From positions 1 to 64,000 of the forward strand of contig JAFWWK010000239.1 in the NCBI GenBank assembly GCA_017523615.1: a stretch of DNA of 64,000 bases. The letters run 5' to 3'. Position 1 is the first letter of the stretch; each line of letters starts with the position of its first letter. The notes under the pieces were generated by a model. That model was given only the letters and a program-made list of their open reading frames with translations. It searched no databases and was not told the origin of the DNA. The DNA comes from Clostridia bacterium (GTDB taxonomy: Bacteria; Bacillota; Clostridia; Christensenellales; Aristaeellaceae). A program made the translations under genes and the position numbers. Below are positions 1 through 8,647 of this stretch, in pieces.

Positions 1-136
1 GCGGAAGAACTGTTCAGCCTTGAATGAGAAAGCCGCAGATCAGCCGCCATGGAAGGTTCTTGCCAGTCATTGCATCACGACATAACCTAAAGAGACCATA
101 ATAAAGCGAACCGATCCGGATCCTCCGCAAAATTTT

Positions 137-166
137 GAGGGCAGGCATTTCAAAATGCCTGCCCTC
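137..166 (-). terminator. hairpin at the end of the plsX-ftsY operon
   Basis: A perfect 14-bp inverted repeat (137-150 pairs with 153-166) with a 2-nt spacer lies about 125 bp past the ftsY stop. Read on the minus strand it is followed by AAAATTTTG, a poor U-tract, so it is a probable but not textbook intrinsic terminator. The rest of 1-291 shows no convincing gene. Confidence 0.5.
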
Positions 167-291
167 ACACCGGTCAGCGGGATCCTGATCCGGCAAACGA
201 TCCTTCCCGCCCGGTGATCCTGCCTGTTCGGGGCTCAGAAATATTGTCAGACTCGTCATGGGATCTCCGATGACGCCCCAAATAGTTTTCC

Positions 292-1212
292 TCAGTTTTT
301 TTTGCTTTCGTCATCGCCAAAGAGCGCGTCGGCAAACTGCCTCGCCTCGAAGGCCTGCAGATCGTCGATGCCCTCGCCCACCCCGATGTACCACACCGGG
401 ATATCCAGTTCCTTGCGGATGGCGATGGCGATGCCTCCCTTGGCGGTCCCGTCCAGCTTAGTCAGGATGATACCGCCGATCTCCACTGCTTCCTTGAACT
501 GCTTGGCCTGCTGGATGCCGTTCTGCCCTGTGGTGGCGTCCAGGATCAGCATGCAGCGCATCGTAGCCTCCGGGTATTCCCGGTCGATGATCCGGCGCAT
601 TTTGGACAGCTCATCCATCAGGTTCTTTTTATTGTGCAGACGCCCCGCCGTATCCACGATCAAAAGATCGTTATTGCGGGCCTTAGCAGCCTGGATGGCA
701 TCGTAGACCACCGACGCGGGGTCGGCGCCCTCGCCTCCGCGGATCAGCGGAACGCCGGCGCGCTCCGCCCAGACCGACAGCTGCTCGTCCGCCGCGGCAC
801 GGAACGTATCCGCCGCCGCCAGAATGACGCTGTGGCCGATCTCCTGGAAACGCAGGGCCAGTTTGCCCACAGTGGTGGTCTTACCCACGCCGTTGACGCC
901 CACGACGAACATCACCAGGGGCCACTGGAGTTTCGGGCGCGGGATGTTCATTTCCTCAATGATGATCTCCTTCAGAAGTTCCCTGCATGCAGACGTATCC
1001 CGGACGCCCTTTTGCTTAACACGTTCCTTCAGTTTTTCGATGATATCCTCCGTGGCACTGACGCCCACATCCGCAAGGATCAGGATATCGGTCAGCTCAT
1101 CGTAAAAATCATCGTCGATGGGGCGTCCGCTGACCACCAGCTCGTCCACCTTCTGGGTCAGTCCCCCCCTGGTTTTGGTCAGGCCCTGCTTCAGGCGCTG
1201 AAAGAATCCCAT
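292..1212 (-). CDS. ftsY: signal recognition particle receptor FtsY
   Basis: SRP-receptor GTPase that docks ribosome-nascent-chain/SRP complexes at the membrane so that membrane proteins are inserted co-translationally. The 306-residue protein has the helical N domain (about residues 1-90) followed by the NG GTPase: P-loop GVNGVGKT near 105-112, the DTAGR motif near 187-191 and TKLDGTAKGG near 251-260. The acidic A domain found before the N domain in enterobacterial FtsY is almost absent, as is common in Firmicutes. It starts 12 nt after the smc stop and is the last gene of the plsX operon. The start MGFFQRLKQGL is the usual amphipathic N-terminus and has a GGAGGA box upstream. Confidence 0.97.
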   Translation of the reverse strand: MGFFQRLKQGLTKTRGGLTQKVDELVVSGRPIDDDFYDELTDILILADVGVSATEDIIEKLKERVKQKGVRDTSACRELLKEIIIEEMNIPRPKLQWPLVMFVVGVNGVGKTTTVGKLALRFQEIGHSVILAAADTFRAAADEQLSVWAERAGVPLIRGGEGADPASVVYDAIQAAKARNNDLLIVDTAGRLHNKKNLMDELSKMRRIIDREYPEATMRCMLILDATTGQNGIQQAKQFKEAVEIGGIILTKLDGTAKGGIAIAIRKELDIPVWYIGVGEGIDDLQAFEARQFADALFGDDESKKN

Positions 1213-1224
1213 GGTCCATCCTCC

Positions 1225-4200
1225 TTATTCATAATCCTTCAGGTCCACAGACACCATACGGGAAACGCCGTGCTCCTGCATGGCCAGGCCATACAGCGCG
1301 TCGCAGCGTTCCATGGTGCCCTTACGGTGGGTGACAACGACGAACTGGGTCCCCGCCTTGTATTCCGAAAGGTAATCCGCAAAATATCCGATATTGGCTT
1401 CGTCCAGCGCCGCTTCGATCTCGTCCAGGAAGCAGAAGGGCGTCGGCTTCAGCTTGAGCATCGCAAAAAGTATCGCGATGGCCGTAAGCGCACGCTCGCC
1501 GCCGGAAAGCAGGGACAGCATCTGCAGCTTTTTTCCCGGAGGCTGGGCGATGATCTCGATGGAGCAATTCAGCGCGTCGCCAGGATCGGTCAGTTTCAAT
1601 TCGGCGTGGCCGCCGCCGAAGAGCCGGGCGAAGGTGATGCGGAAATAAGCGTCAAGCTTGGCGAATTCCTCCACAAACTGGCTTTCCATCTGCTTGAGAA
1701 GGCGCTCGATCAGGTGCTGGAGGTCGTCCTCGGCCTTGTTCAGATCATCGCGCTGGGTGGTCAGGCTGTCGTAACGGTCCTTTGTGTCGGCGTATTCGTC
1801 AATGGCCGCCACGTTTACCGTGCCCATGTCCCGGATGGACCTGCGCAGTTCGCCGGCTTCCTTTTCGCTCTTCTCGATCTCAAAGGGCTTTTCCTGCGGC
1901 CCGATCATCTCGGATGCGTTGGCATAGGTGATCTCGTAAGCGTTGAACATGTGATCGCACAGGGCGTTCACTTCGTTTTCGACTTTTCCCAGGTTCAATT
2001 CAAGCCGGTGAGCGCGCTGGGTGTCCTGTTCATATAAGATGCGCAGTTCATCCCCCGCACGGTTGTTCTGCCGCTGCTTTTCACCGATCTCACGCCGTCT
2101 TCCCTCAAGGATGGAAACCTTGCCGGAGCATTCTTTTTCCCGCGCTTCCATGGCTTCGGTCTTTTTTCCGGCTTCGCGGAAGAGGGCATCCAGCGCCTCC
2201 CGCTCGCCCGCTGCGTTCCCCGCCTGTATTTCAAGGCTTTTCCTCTGCGCGCAGGCCGAGACCAGCTCCTCGCCCCGCTGGCGGGCGTCCCGCCCGAGGA
2301 TGTCCATCGTGTGGACCGCCTCGGTCAGGGCTTCACGGCAGGCAGAGAGGGAGTCGCGCCTCTCTTCGGTGGTCCGGCGGCAGTTTTTCAGGTTTTCCTG
2401 GAGGCGGAGGGTCACCGCGTCCATTTTTTCCCGGTCAAAGGCTGTTTCCTCGGTCAGTTCAGAGGCTTTTTTCAGGTCTTCCTCAATGCCTGCGATGCCA
2501 AGCTGCAATTGAGATATGGCTTCCTCGCTCTTTTGCATATTAACGCGGTGCGCGCTCAGTTCGTCAGATGCCTTGGATACGTGCTCCTGCTCCCTGGCAC
2601 AGCCGATCTCCTCCTGATGGACCTCTTCAGAAGCATCAGCCAGTTCAAGCCGCAGCCTGTCCCGCCTCGCGCGAAGCTCCTCTTCCCCGCGGCGAAGGAC
2701 CTCCAGGTCCTCCTTTCCCCGGGCTGTGGAAGCTTTCAGATCGGCGATCTCCCTTTCGCGGGACAGAAGGGACGCAGCCGTCTTGTTGGCCGTACCCCCC
2801 GTCATGGAACCGCCCGAGTGCATGACGTCCCCTGCGAGTGTGACCAGCCGGAAGGCGTGCCTCCCAGCCCGCATGATCTCGATGCCGCTCTTCAGGTCCC
2901 TGGCGATCACGGTACGACCCAGCAGATTCTCGATCACCCCGCGGTATTCCTCGTCAAAGGAGATCAGCTCGCTGGCAACGCCGATGCACCCGTCCATTCG
3001 AAGGACTCTTCTCTCTTCGCCCGTCAGCACCCTGGACCGCACGGTAGTCATGGGAAGGAAGGTAGCCCTTCCCAGGCGGTTCACCCTCAGGTAGTCGATC
3101 ATCCGCTTGGCCGCGTCCTCGTCCCTGGTCACGATGTTCTGAAGGGTGCCGCCCAGGACCATATCGACAGCCGTTTCGTAATCCCTGGGCACACGGATCA
3201 GCTTGGCAACGATGTCAGCGACCCCCGGATCGTTTTTACCGTACCGCAGGGCCTGCTTGACCGCCTGGCTGTAGCCTTCCATTTCCCTGGACATGTCGCT
3301 CAGCAGGCGCAGCCGGCTTAAGTCGGTCTCCTGTTTCAGGTGGGCGTCCTGGGCCTTCTGTACGGCTTCGCGCAGCCGTGCGGAGCAGTCCTCGACGGCC
3401 AGGCGTTTCTTTTCCGCCTCAGCCATTTTTTCCTTCAGCTGTTTCTCCGCCGCCGCGGACGCCTTTTCAGCCTCGGCAAGCTTCAACGACAGCTGCTTTT
3501 CCTTATCCCTCTGATCATCCCGGCCGCCAAGCAGTTCCTCCAGACGAGCGGTCATCTGGGCATGGACTGCCTGGGCCCGCGCTTCCTGATTGCGTACGTC
3601 GCTAAGGCGGTTGACAGCCGCAAGGATCCGGTTTTTGTGTTCGTCCAGCTCTTTTTCGGCCCGTTCGGCCTCAGCAATGGCTTTATCAAGCAGTGCCTGC
3701 TCTGCGCCTGCTTTTTGTTCGGCTGCTCGTACTCTTTCCCCGGCTTTGCGGGAATTCTCTGCGTCGCTGTCCGCCATGCCCTCCAGGGCCGCGATCCTGT
3801 CAGCGTTATCCTTCAGATCGCTATCGATCCTTCCCTGCCTTTCGGCAAGGATCCGGATGCGCTGTTCCACGTCCTGGGCCTCGTTCCGCGCCAGGCGCAG
3901 GTTTTCTCCCGCCTGCGATTCCTCGGCGCGGGCGGCGTCGATCAGATCATCCAGACGGCTCATGGCCTCCTGCAGGCTGTCCCTCTCACGGGTATTCTCG
4001 CCGATATCCCTTTCGTGTTCCTCGATGGCTTCGCGGATCCCCTCCAGGTTTTTCTGCAGTCCTTCCATCCGGGCCCTGGAACGATCGTAGCGGTAAACGA
4101 AGATCCCGATCTCCAGTTCTTTCAGGCGGGAAGAGAGATCCAGGTATATCCTGGCTGTTTCAGCCTGCTTTTTCAGAGGCTCCAGCCTGTCCTCCAGTTC

Positions 4201-4788
4201 GCCGATGATGTCATTGACCCGGCTCAGGTTGTCTCTGGTCCTTTCCAGCTTCCTTTCCGCTTCTTCCTTGCGAAAGCGGAAGGTCATCACGCCCGCGGCT
4301 TCCTCAAAAACCTGCCTGCGGTCGTCGGATTTGGCCGAAAGGATCTCGTCGATCCTGCCCTGGCCGATCAGGGAATAACCTTCCCTCCCGATGCCGGTAT
4401 CCCGGAACAGTTCGTGGATGTCCTTCAGGCGGCATGAATTCCGGTTAAGGTAAAAACCGCTTTCACCGCTGCGGTAGACACGGCGGGTCACCATCACCTC
4501 AGAGAACTCGGTCCTGAGGGCATGGTCCTCATTGTCAAAAACCAGGGACACCTCGCAGTAATTGGCGGCCTTGCGCTGGGCGGTCCCGCCAAAGATCACA
4601 TCTTCCATGCGGTTGCCCCGCAGGATACGGGCATTCTGTTCTCCAAGCACCCAGCGGACCGCGTCGCTTATGTTGCTTTTCCCGGAACCGTTCGGCCCGA
4701 CGATGCCTGTGATCCCCTCGTTGAATATGATCTCGGTCTTGTCCGCAAAGGATTTAAAACCATAGATCTCAAGCCTTTTCAGCTTCAT
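1225..4788 (-). CDS. smc: chromosome segregation ATPase SMC
   Basis: Structural maintenance of chromosomes protein, the motor of the bacterial condensin that compacts and segregates the chromosome. It has 1187 residues, the normal length. The N-terminal head has Walker A GPNGSGKS at 31-38. Two long Glu/Lys/Arg-rich coiled coils flank a hinge at roughly 500-660 that contains the Gly-rich stretch GGSMTGGT. The C-terminal head has the signature LSGGERAL and the Walker B stretch FLDEIEAALDEAN. The first codon overlaps the rnc stop by 4 nt (ATGA), so the two genes are probably translationally coupled. ScpA and ScpB, its usual partners, are not in the window. Confidence 0.98.
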   Translation of the reverse strand: MKLKRLEIYGFKSFADKTEIIFNEGITGIVGPNGSGKSNISDAVRWVLGEQNARILRGNRMEDVIFGGTAQRKAANYCEVSLVFDNEDHALRTEFSEVMVTRRVYRSGESGFYLNRNSCRLKDIHELFRDTGIGREGYSLIGQGRIDEILSAKSDDRRQVFEEAAGVMTFRFRKEEAERKLERTRDNLSRVNDIIGELEDRLEPLKKQAETARIYLDLSSRLKELEIGIFVYRYDRSRARMEGLQKNLEGIREAIEEHERDIGENTRERDSLQEAMSRLDDLIDAARAEESQAGENLRLARNEAQDVEQRIRILAERQGRIDSDLKDNADRIAALEGMADSDAENSRKAGERVRAAEQKAGAEQALLDKAIAEAERAEKELDEHKNRILAAVNRLSDVRNQEARAQAVHAQMTARLEELLGGRDDQRDKEKQLSLKLAEAEKASAAAEKQLKEKMAEAEKKRLAVEDCSARLREAVQKAQDAHLKQETDLSRLRLLSDMSREMEGYSQAVKQALRYGKNDPGVADIVAKLIRVPRDYETAVDMVLGGTLQNIVTRDEDAAKRMIDYLRVNRLGRATFLPMTTVRSRVLTGEERRVLRMDGCIGVASELISFDEEYRGVIENLLGRTVIARDLKSGIEIMRAGRHAFRLVTLAGDVMHSGGSMTGGTANKTAASLLSREREIADLKASTARGKEDLEVLRRGEEELRARRDRLRLELADASEEVHQEEIGCAREQEHVSKASDELSAHRVNMQKSEEAISQLQLGIAGIEEDLKKASELTEETAFDREKMDAVTLRLQENLKNCRRTTEERRDSLSACREALTEAVHTMDILGRDARQRGEELVSACAQRKSLEIQAGNAAGEREALDALFREAGKKTEAMEAREKECSGKVSILEGRRREIGEKQRQNNRAGDELRILYEQDTQRAHRLELNLGKVENEVNALCDHMFNAYEITYANASEMIGPQEKPFEIEKSEKEAGELRRSIRDMGTVNVAAIDEYADTKDRYDSLTTQRDDLNKAEDDLQHLIERLLKQMESQFVEEFAKLDAYFRITFARLFGGGHAELKLTDPGDALNCSIEIIAQPPGKKLQMLSLLSGGERALTAIAILFAMLKLKPTPFCFLDEIEAALDEANIGYFADYLSEYKAGTQFVVVTHRKGTMERCDALYGLAMQEHGVSRMVSVDLKDYE

Positions 4789-5459
4789 TCTTTCCCCTGT
4801 TCCCGGCTTTTTTCAAGCAGTCTGAGCGCCGCCTCCGCGGCAGTCTGCTCCGCCCGTTTTTTGGTCTTCCCACTGGCTGAAGCCAGGAGCCTCCCGCCCA
4901 CGGCGCAGGATACCGTAAACACCCTGTCATGCACGGGTCCTTCGGTATTCATCACCGCGTAGACCGGCATGCCCATGCCGTGGGACTGGGTGAATTCCTG
5001 CAGCTTCCCCTTGGGATCGGGAGCGGTCGGCTTACCGCTGCCCATGTCCTTCCACAGAAGGGTTATGACGTCAAACGCCGCCTGATAGCCCCCATCCAGG
5101 TAAACTGCTGCCAGGACCGCTTCCATCGCGTCGGAAAGAGGGCCCGGATGCGTCCGTCCCCCCGTCTCGTCGCAGCCGTGGTCCATGACCAGATAACCGC
5201 CCAGGCCGATCTTTCCCGCGATCTCCGCCAACGCGTCCTCGCAGACCAGCCTTTGCCTGAGGAAAGTCATTTCTCCTTCTTTTTTGCCTGGATTCTCCCG
5301 GAAAATACGGTCGCTGATGCAAAGCTGAAGGACCGAGTCCCCGAGGAACTCCAGACGCTGGTTGTTATCGGTCCCCGCCGAAGGATGCCTGAGCGCCAGG
5401 CGCAGCAGCCTTTCGTCGCGGAAACGGTATCCCAGGGCATCATACAAAGCCGAATACAT
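4785..5459 (-). CDS. rnc: ribonuclease III
   Basis: Double-strand-specific endoribonuclease for rRNA processing and mRNA turnover. The 224-residue protein has an N-terminal RNase III domain with RLEFLGDS (acidic residues E37 and D41) and DAMEAVLAAVYLDGG, which supply the metal-binding catalytic residues. A C-terminal double-stranded-RNA-binding domain starts near residue 148 (PKGKLQEF) and ends with the basic GKTKKRAEQTAAEAAL helix. It lies between acpP and smc; the rnc-smc-ftsY order is classic for Firmicutes. Confidence 0.97.
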   Translation of the reverse strand: MYSALYDALGYRFRDERLLRLALRHPSAGTDNNQRLEFLGDSVLQLCISDRIFRENPGKKEGEMTFLRQRLVCEDALAEIAGKIGLGGYLVMDHGCDETGGRTHPGPLSDAMEAVLAAVYLDGGYQAAFDVITLLWKDMGSGKPTAPDPKGKLQEFTQSHGMGMPVYAVMNTEGPVHDRVFTVSCAVGGRLLASASGKTKKRAEQTAAEAALRLLEKSREQGKE

Positions 5460-5558
5460 TCTTCCACTCTTCCGTGCCGTGGTTTTGCCTGCTTTCGCTT
5501 TTCAGCCGCACGCCATACGGAGCGGCCCCTGATCAAAACCGGCTCTTTAATAGGACAT

Positions 5559-5583
5559 GGCGCGCCCGAAGAGCGGACGCGCC
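5559..5583 (-). other. intercistronic hairpin between acpP and rnc
   Basis: In the 139-bp gap between acpP and rnc, GGCGCG-type arms (5559-5568 and 5574-5583) form a near-perfect 10-bp GC stem with a 5-nt loop. No U-tract follows on the minus strand, so it is more likely a processing or mRNA-stability element separating very highly expressed acpP from rnc than a full terminator. The role is inferred. Confidence 0.5.
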
Positions 5584-5597
5584 GAAGAAAAAGTCCG

Positions 5598-5834
5598 TTA
5601 CTGATGCTTTTCGATATATTCCGCCACGTCGCCAACGGTCTTCAGTTCGGCGATGGCGGCGTCCTCCACCGTCAGGTCGTACTGGTCTTCCAGGTCCATG
5701 ATCAGGACCATGATATTGGCGCTGTCAGCCTTCAGGTCCTCCAGAAGACGCTTGTCGGCGGTCACTTCGGAAACGTCCAGCTTCAGCTGCTTGGCGATCA
5801 TTTCGGAAACGGTGGTCAGGATCTCGTTATTCAT
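5598..5834 (-). CDS. acpP: acyl carrier protein
   Basis: Carrier of growing fatty acyl chains on a 4'-phosphopantetheine arm. It is a 78-residue, four-helix acidic protein with the attachment Ser in LKADSANIMVLIMDLED. The motif reads DSA, not the usual DSL, which is odd because the Leu helps bind partner enzymes. I chose ATG 5834 (MNNEILTTV) because AAAGGGG sits 9 nt before it; an upstream in-frame TTG at 5843 abuts that box. fabD and fabG, which often lie between plsX and acpP, are missing here. The DSA variant leaves open that this is a specialised ACP and that another copy serves bulk fatty acid synthesis. Confidence 0.93.
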   Translation of the reverse strand: MNNEILTTVSEMIAKQLKLDVSEVTADKRLLEDLKADSANIMVLIMDLEDQYDLTVEDAAIAELKTVGDVAEYIEKHQ

Positions 5835-5866
5835 GGAATACAACCCCTTTCATCTATGGACACAGG

Positions 5867-6880
5867 TCATCCCTGTGATCCCTCGTTCATTTTCCGGATG
5901 CCTTCCCGGATGACGCCGGGCACATCCTTCTGTTTCATCAGCACCGCCTGGCGCACGGCGCAGGCGATGGCGTGGGCATTGCTGGAACCATGGGCCTTCA
6001 CGACCACGCCGTTCACGCCAAGGAGCGGCGCTCCTCCGACCTCAGTGTAGTCCATGACCTTTTTGACCCTCCTGAACGCCGGCTTTGCGATCAGGCCGCC
6101 CAGCTTCCCGCGAAAATCGGCCATCATCTCTTTTTTGATGATCCCAAGAAGGGTCATGGCCACCCCTTCCATAAATTTGAGGATCAGGTTGCCGGAAAAA
6201 CCGTCGCTGACGATCACATCGGCCATGTCCGCGGTGATATCCCGGCCTTCAATATTTCCGACAAAATTGAATGGCGCTTCAGCCATCAGGGGATATGCCG
6301 CCTTGGAAAGGGCATTGCCTTTTTCCACCTCGGCTCCGATGTTCACCAGCCCAACCCTCGGATTGTCGATGCCGCGCATCTGCTTCATATAGGCGCTGCC
6401 CATTATACCGAACTGGGGCAGGTAGGCCGGAAGGCAGTCTACGTTGGCCCCGCAGTCGATCAGACAGAAAAAACCTTTTCCGTTGGGAAGCAGTGGCGCA
6501 AGGGCAGGCCGTTCGACCCCTTCGATCCTGCCGAGGCGGAACATTCCGCCCGCAAGCACCGCTCCGGTGGATCCTGCGGAAACAAACCCGTCGGCTTCGC
6601 CCTCCCGGACGGCGAGCATGCCCCGGACGATCCCGCTTTGCTTTTTCTGCCGTACAGCCATCACCGGCGCGTCATGGTTGGTGATCACCTCAGGCGTATC
6701 CAGAAGGATCAGGCGGTCCCTGACATCGTCATAGTCGGCAAGGCACTTTTCCACCTCGCTCCTGATCCCGGCCAGGGTGATCTTCAGCCCGCTGTCAGCC
6801 CTCAACGCTTCAAGCGCGCCTTCGGCCGTACATTTGGGGGCGTCGTCCCCGCCCATGGCATCCAAAAAAATATGAACCAT
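5867..6880 (-). CDS. plsX: phosphate acyltransferase PlsX
   Basis: Converts acyl-ACP and phosphate to acyl-phosphate, the acyl donor for PlsY in phosphatidic acid synthesis; it is a peripheral membrane enzyme. The 337-residue length is typical. The N-terminus IFLDAMGGDDAP and the internal SAGSTGAVLAGG and DCGANVDC are family hallmarks. It is the first gene of the operon that continues into acpP, rnc, smc and ftsY. A promoter lies 45 nt upstream and a second, stronger one about 410 nt upstream. A GGAGC box precedes the start. Confidence 0.97.
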   Translation of the reverse strand: MVHIFLDAMGGDDAPKCTAEGALEALRADSGLKITLAGIRSEVEKCLADYDDVRDRLILLDTPEVITNHDAPVMAVRQKKQSGIVRGMLAVREGEADGFVSAGSTGAVLAGGMFRLGRIEGVERPALAPLLPNGKGFFCLIDCGANVDCLPAYLPQFGIMGSAYMKQMRGIDNPRVGLVNIGAEVEKGNALSKAAYPLMAEAPFNFVGNIEGRDITADMADVIVSDGFSGNLILKFMEGVAMTLLGIIKKEMMADFRGKLGGLIAKPAFRRVKKVMDYTEVGGAPLLGVNGVVVKAHGSSNAHAIACAVRQAVLMKQKDVPGVIREGIRKMNEGSQG

Positions 6881-6925
6881 CGTGACTTTTGCTCCTTTGA
6901 AGAAAAAAATCAGACGAACGAAATG

Positions 6926-6954
6926 ATTTTACCACAGTAAATATAAAAAGACAA
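6926..6954 (-). promoter_or_regulatory. proximal plsX promoter
   Basis: Minus-strand -35 TTGTCT (6949-6954) and -10 TAAAAT (6926-6931), 17 bp apart, with a TGG extension just before the -10. Transcription would start about 35-40 nt before the plsX start codon. Confidence 0.6.
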
Positions 6955-7193
6955 GCACGGCCCCGCGCCGCTTCTTAAAACCGTTTCTATACAGCCTTCA
7001 TTGATACCGTCCGGCCATAACGGGTCCTGTTGATGAGCATCGTTTCTATTTGCAGTAAGGTTTTCCGCCGTATCTCCAGACCCGATCCCGCCGCACAGGG
7101 GCAAAAACCCCGTCAACAAAAGCAAACCGGGGTACGGCGATTGCGAAACATACCGTTTTCTTCTAAAACATACCTCCTTCTTTTTATGCTGCT

Positions 7194-7244
7194 CGATCCG
7201 GGACCCTTATCTGCCATTGCAAATCCATTCCCCGGATCGGGGGA
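7194..7244 (-). promoter_or_regulatory. two overlapping hairpins in the distal plsX leader
   Basis: The segment 7231-7239 can pair in two exclusive ways. Its CCCGGATCG pairs perfectly with CGATCCGGG at 7194-7202 (9 bp, 28-nt loop). Alternatively TCCCC at 7229-7233 pairs with GGGGA at 7240-7244 in a short local hairpin. It lies in the long RNA expected from the promoter at 7290-7318. An AAGGAGGT box follows downstream on the minus strand, around 7170-7180, but only a two-codon reading frame starts right after it. An attenuator or RNA switch is possible; I recognise no known riboswitch class. Confidence 0.35.
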
Positions 7245-7289
7245 TCCTTTTCGGAAAGCATCCCGACAACGCCGGGCGCGTCCCTGCTT

Positions 7290-7318
7290 ATTATATTGAT
7301 AATTTTTCAGCCTGTCAA
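7290..7318 (-). promoter_or_regulatory. distal plsX promoter, full consensus
   Basis: Minus-strand TTGACA (7313-7318) and TATAAT (7290-7295) with a 17-bp spacer, a perfect match to the sigma-A consensus. The first real gene downstream is plsX, about 410 nt away. It shares the 6880-7516 intergenic region with the divergent importer promoter; apart from these sites I see no gene there. Confidence 0.7.
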
Positions 7319-7426
7319 TTTATCTTCACCGTTTTATCCCCATTCGCTGCAGGACTGCGCGTTCCATCAGCTTCTTCGATCACACATCCCGTTTACCAAC
7401 TCCCCAAGGATCGGGAATGTCCCGTC

Positions 7427-7455
7427 TTGTATTTGCAAAATGATTATGGTAAAAT
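7427..7455 (+). promoter_or_regulatory. promoter of the Fe3+-type ABC importer operon
   Basis: Weak -35 TTGTAT (7427-7432), 17-bp spacer, -10 TAAAAT (7450-7455) with an extended TGG just upstream, about 55 nt before the binding-protein start. The same extended -10 (TATGGTAAAAT) recurs at 29455-29465. Confidence 0.55.
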
Positions 7456-7515
7456 CACTTCTGTGAAACAGCGTTCAAACGACACGGCAAAATTCAGACG
7501 GGGAGGCCTAAGTTC

Positions 7516-8580
7516 ATGAAAAAAATCCTTGCTTCTATGATGTGCGCCATAATAGCGCTGTCCCTGTGCGTCTCAGCCGCTTTTGCGGTCAACGAAGACG
7601 TTGAGGGCGAACTTGTGATCTACACTTCCATGTATCCCGAGGTCATCGTCATGATGGACGAAGCCCTGAAGGCCGAATTTCCCAACCTGGTGCCCGGAAA
7701 CGACGGCAGCTTTTTCTTCCAGTCCGGCACCAGCAAGCTGATCCCGAAGATCTACGGCGAGATGGGCGAAAACCGTGACCGCCCCCTGAACTGCGACATG
7801 TTCATGGTTGCCGAACCCGCTTTTTCCCTGGAAATGAAGGATTACGGCTATCTCCACTCCTTCAAGGTGGACAACGCCGACACCTTGCTCCGCTTTGCCT
7901 ACGATACCGAGGGCTATTGGTATCCCGTACGCGTATGCAACATGGTCTTGGCCTGCAACCCCGAAAAGGCCGATACCTGGGCTTCGAAGGGCGTCAACGT
8001 TCCCCGCTCTTTCAAGGATTTCGCTTTTGATCCCACCCTGAAGGGCTATATTTCCATGAGCGATCCTCTGACCAGCGGCACCGCATACGCCGCCGTGGTT
8101 TCGTTGCTGGATAAATACGGCGAAGAATATTTGGACGCCCTCAGCGCCAACGGCGTCATGCGCGAATCCGGTTCCGTCGCCATCTCCAAACTGCAGACCG
8201 GCGAATGCGCCGCGATCATGATCCTGGAGGAAAGCGTCCTCCCGTTCCTTGTGTCCGGCAGCACCAACCTGGAAGTGATCTACCCCGAGGACGGCGTCAT
8301 CCTGATTCCCTCCACCGTGATGATCGTCGCCGAGGAGTACTCCAAAAACTGCAACACCGAAGCCGCCGAAGCTGTCGCGCGTTTCTTCCTGACCGAGGAA
8401 GGTCAGGCGCTGATCATGAAGGGATATATGCATTCGGTCCTTGCGGGCTCCGACATCTGCCCCGAGGGATCCGTGCCCACTGAGAGCCTTGTCCGGAAGG
8501 ACATGGGCGTCGACTGGAACAGGGCCTACCATGAACGGGAGAAGATCCGCGAATTGTGGACTGTCAAGGTGACCCAGTGA
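7516..8580 (+). CDS. ABC importer substrate-binding protein, Fe3+/phosphonate class
   Basis: Secreted receptor that delivers a ligand to the permease encoded next. The 354-residue protein has a signal peptide (MKKILASM..., cleavage likely after SAAFA) with no lipobox Cys. The mature part starts GELVIYTSMYPE and has the fold signals of the family-1 binding proteins that include FbpA/AfuA and 2-aminoethylphosphonate receptors: an early beta strand ending in TS, GTSKLIPKIYGE, SDPLTSGTAY, and ILIPSTVMI near the hinge. The ligand cannot be read from sequence; iron(III), a phosphonate or a small sugar derivative all fit the class. The Gfo/Idh oxidoreductase in the operon makes a carbohydrate-like ligand worth considering. 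A GGGAGG box precedes the ATG. Confidence 0.85.
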   Translation: MKKILASMMCAIIALSLCVSAAFAVNEDVEGELVIYTSMYPEVIVMMDEALKAEFPNLVPGNDGSFFFQSGTSKLIPKIYGEMGENRDRPLNCDMFMVAEPAFSLEMKDYGYLHSFKVDNADTLLRFAYDTEGYWYPVRVCNMVLACNPEKADTWASKGVNVPRSFKDFAFDPTLKGYISMSDPLTSGTAYAAVVSLLDKYGEEYLDALSANGVMRESGSVAISKLQTGECAAIMILEESVLPFLVSGSTNLEVIYPEDGVILIPSTVMIVAEEYSKNCNTEAAEAVARFFLTEEGQALIMKGYMHSVLAGSDICPEGSVPTESLVRKDMGVDWNRAYHEREKIRELWTVKVTQ

Positions 8581-8586
8581 CCTCCT

Positions 8587-8628
8587 CGCAGCCACCGCCC
8601 TGACCGGGAACGGGGCTGCGTATTTTTT
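8587..8628 (+). terminator. intercistronic terminator-like hairpin after the binding protein
   Basis: CGCAGCC (8587-8593) pairs with GGCTGCG (8614-8620) around a partly self-complementary GC core and is followed by TATTTTTT. It lies between the binding protein and permease genes, so it probably acts as a partial terminator or 3' stabiliser that keeps receptor mRNA above permease mRNA. Confidence 0.7.
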
Positions 8629-8647
8629 ACGAAAGGGACCGGGGAAA

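Noticed and set aside
634..2037. Long plus-strand frame (467 codons) opposite ftsY and smc
   Set aside because: Antisense shadow of real genes; no ribosome site or domain pattern, and the minus-strand genes are certain.
6910..7125. Small lipoprotein-like frame (LPLCGG) upstream of plsX
   Set aside because: It would start at TTG without a ribosome site and overlaps the proximal plsX promoter.
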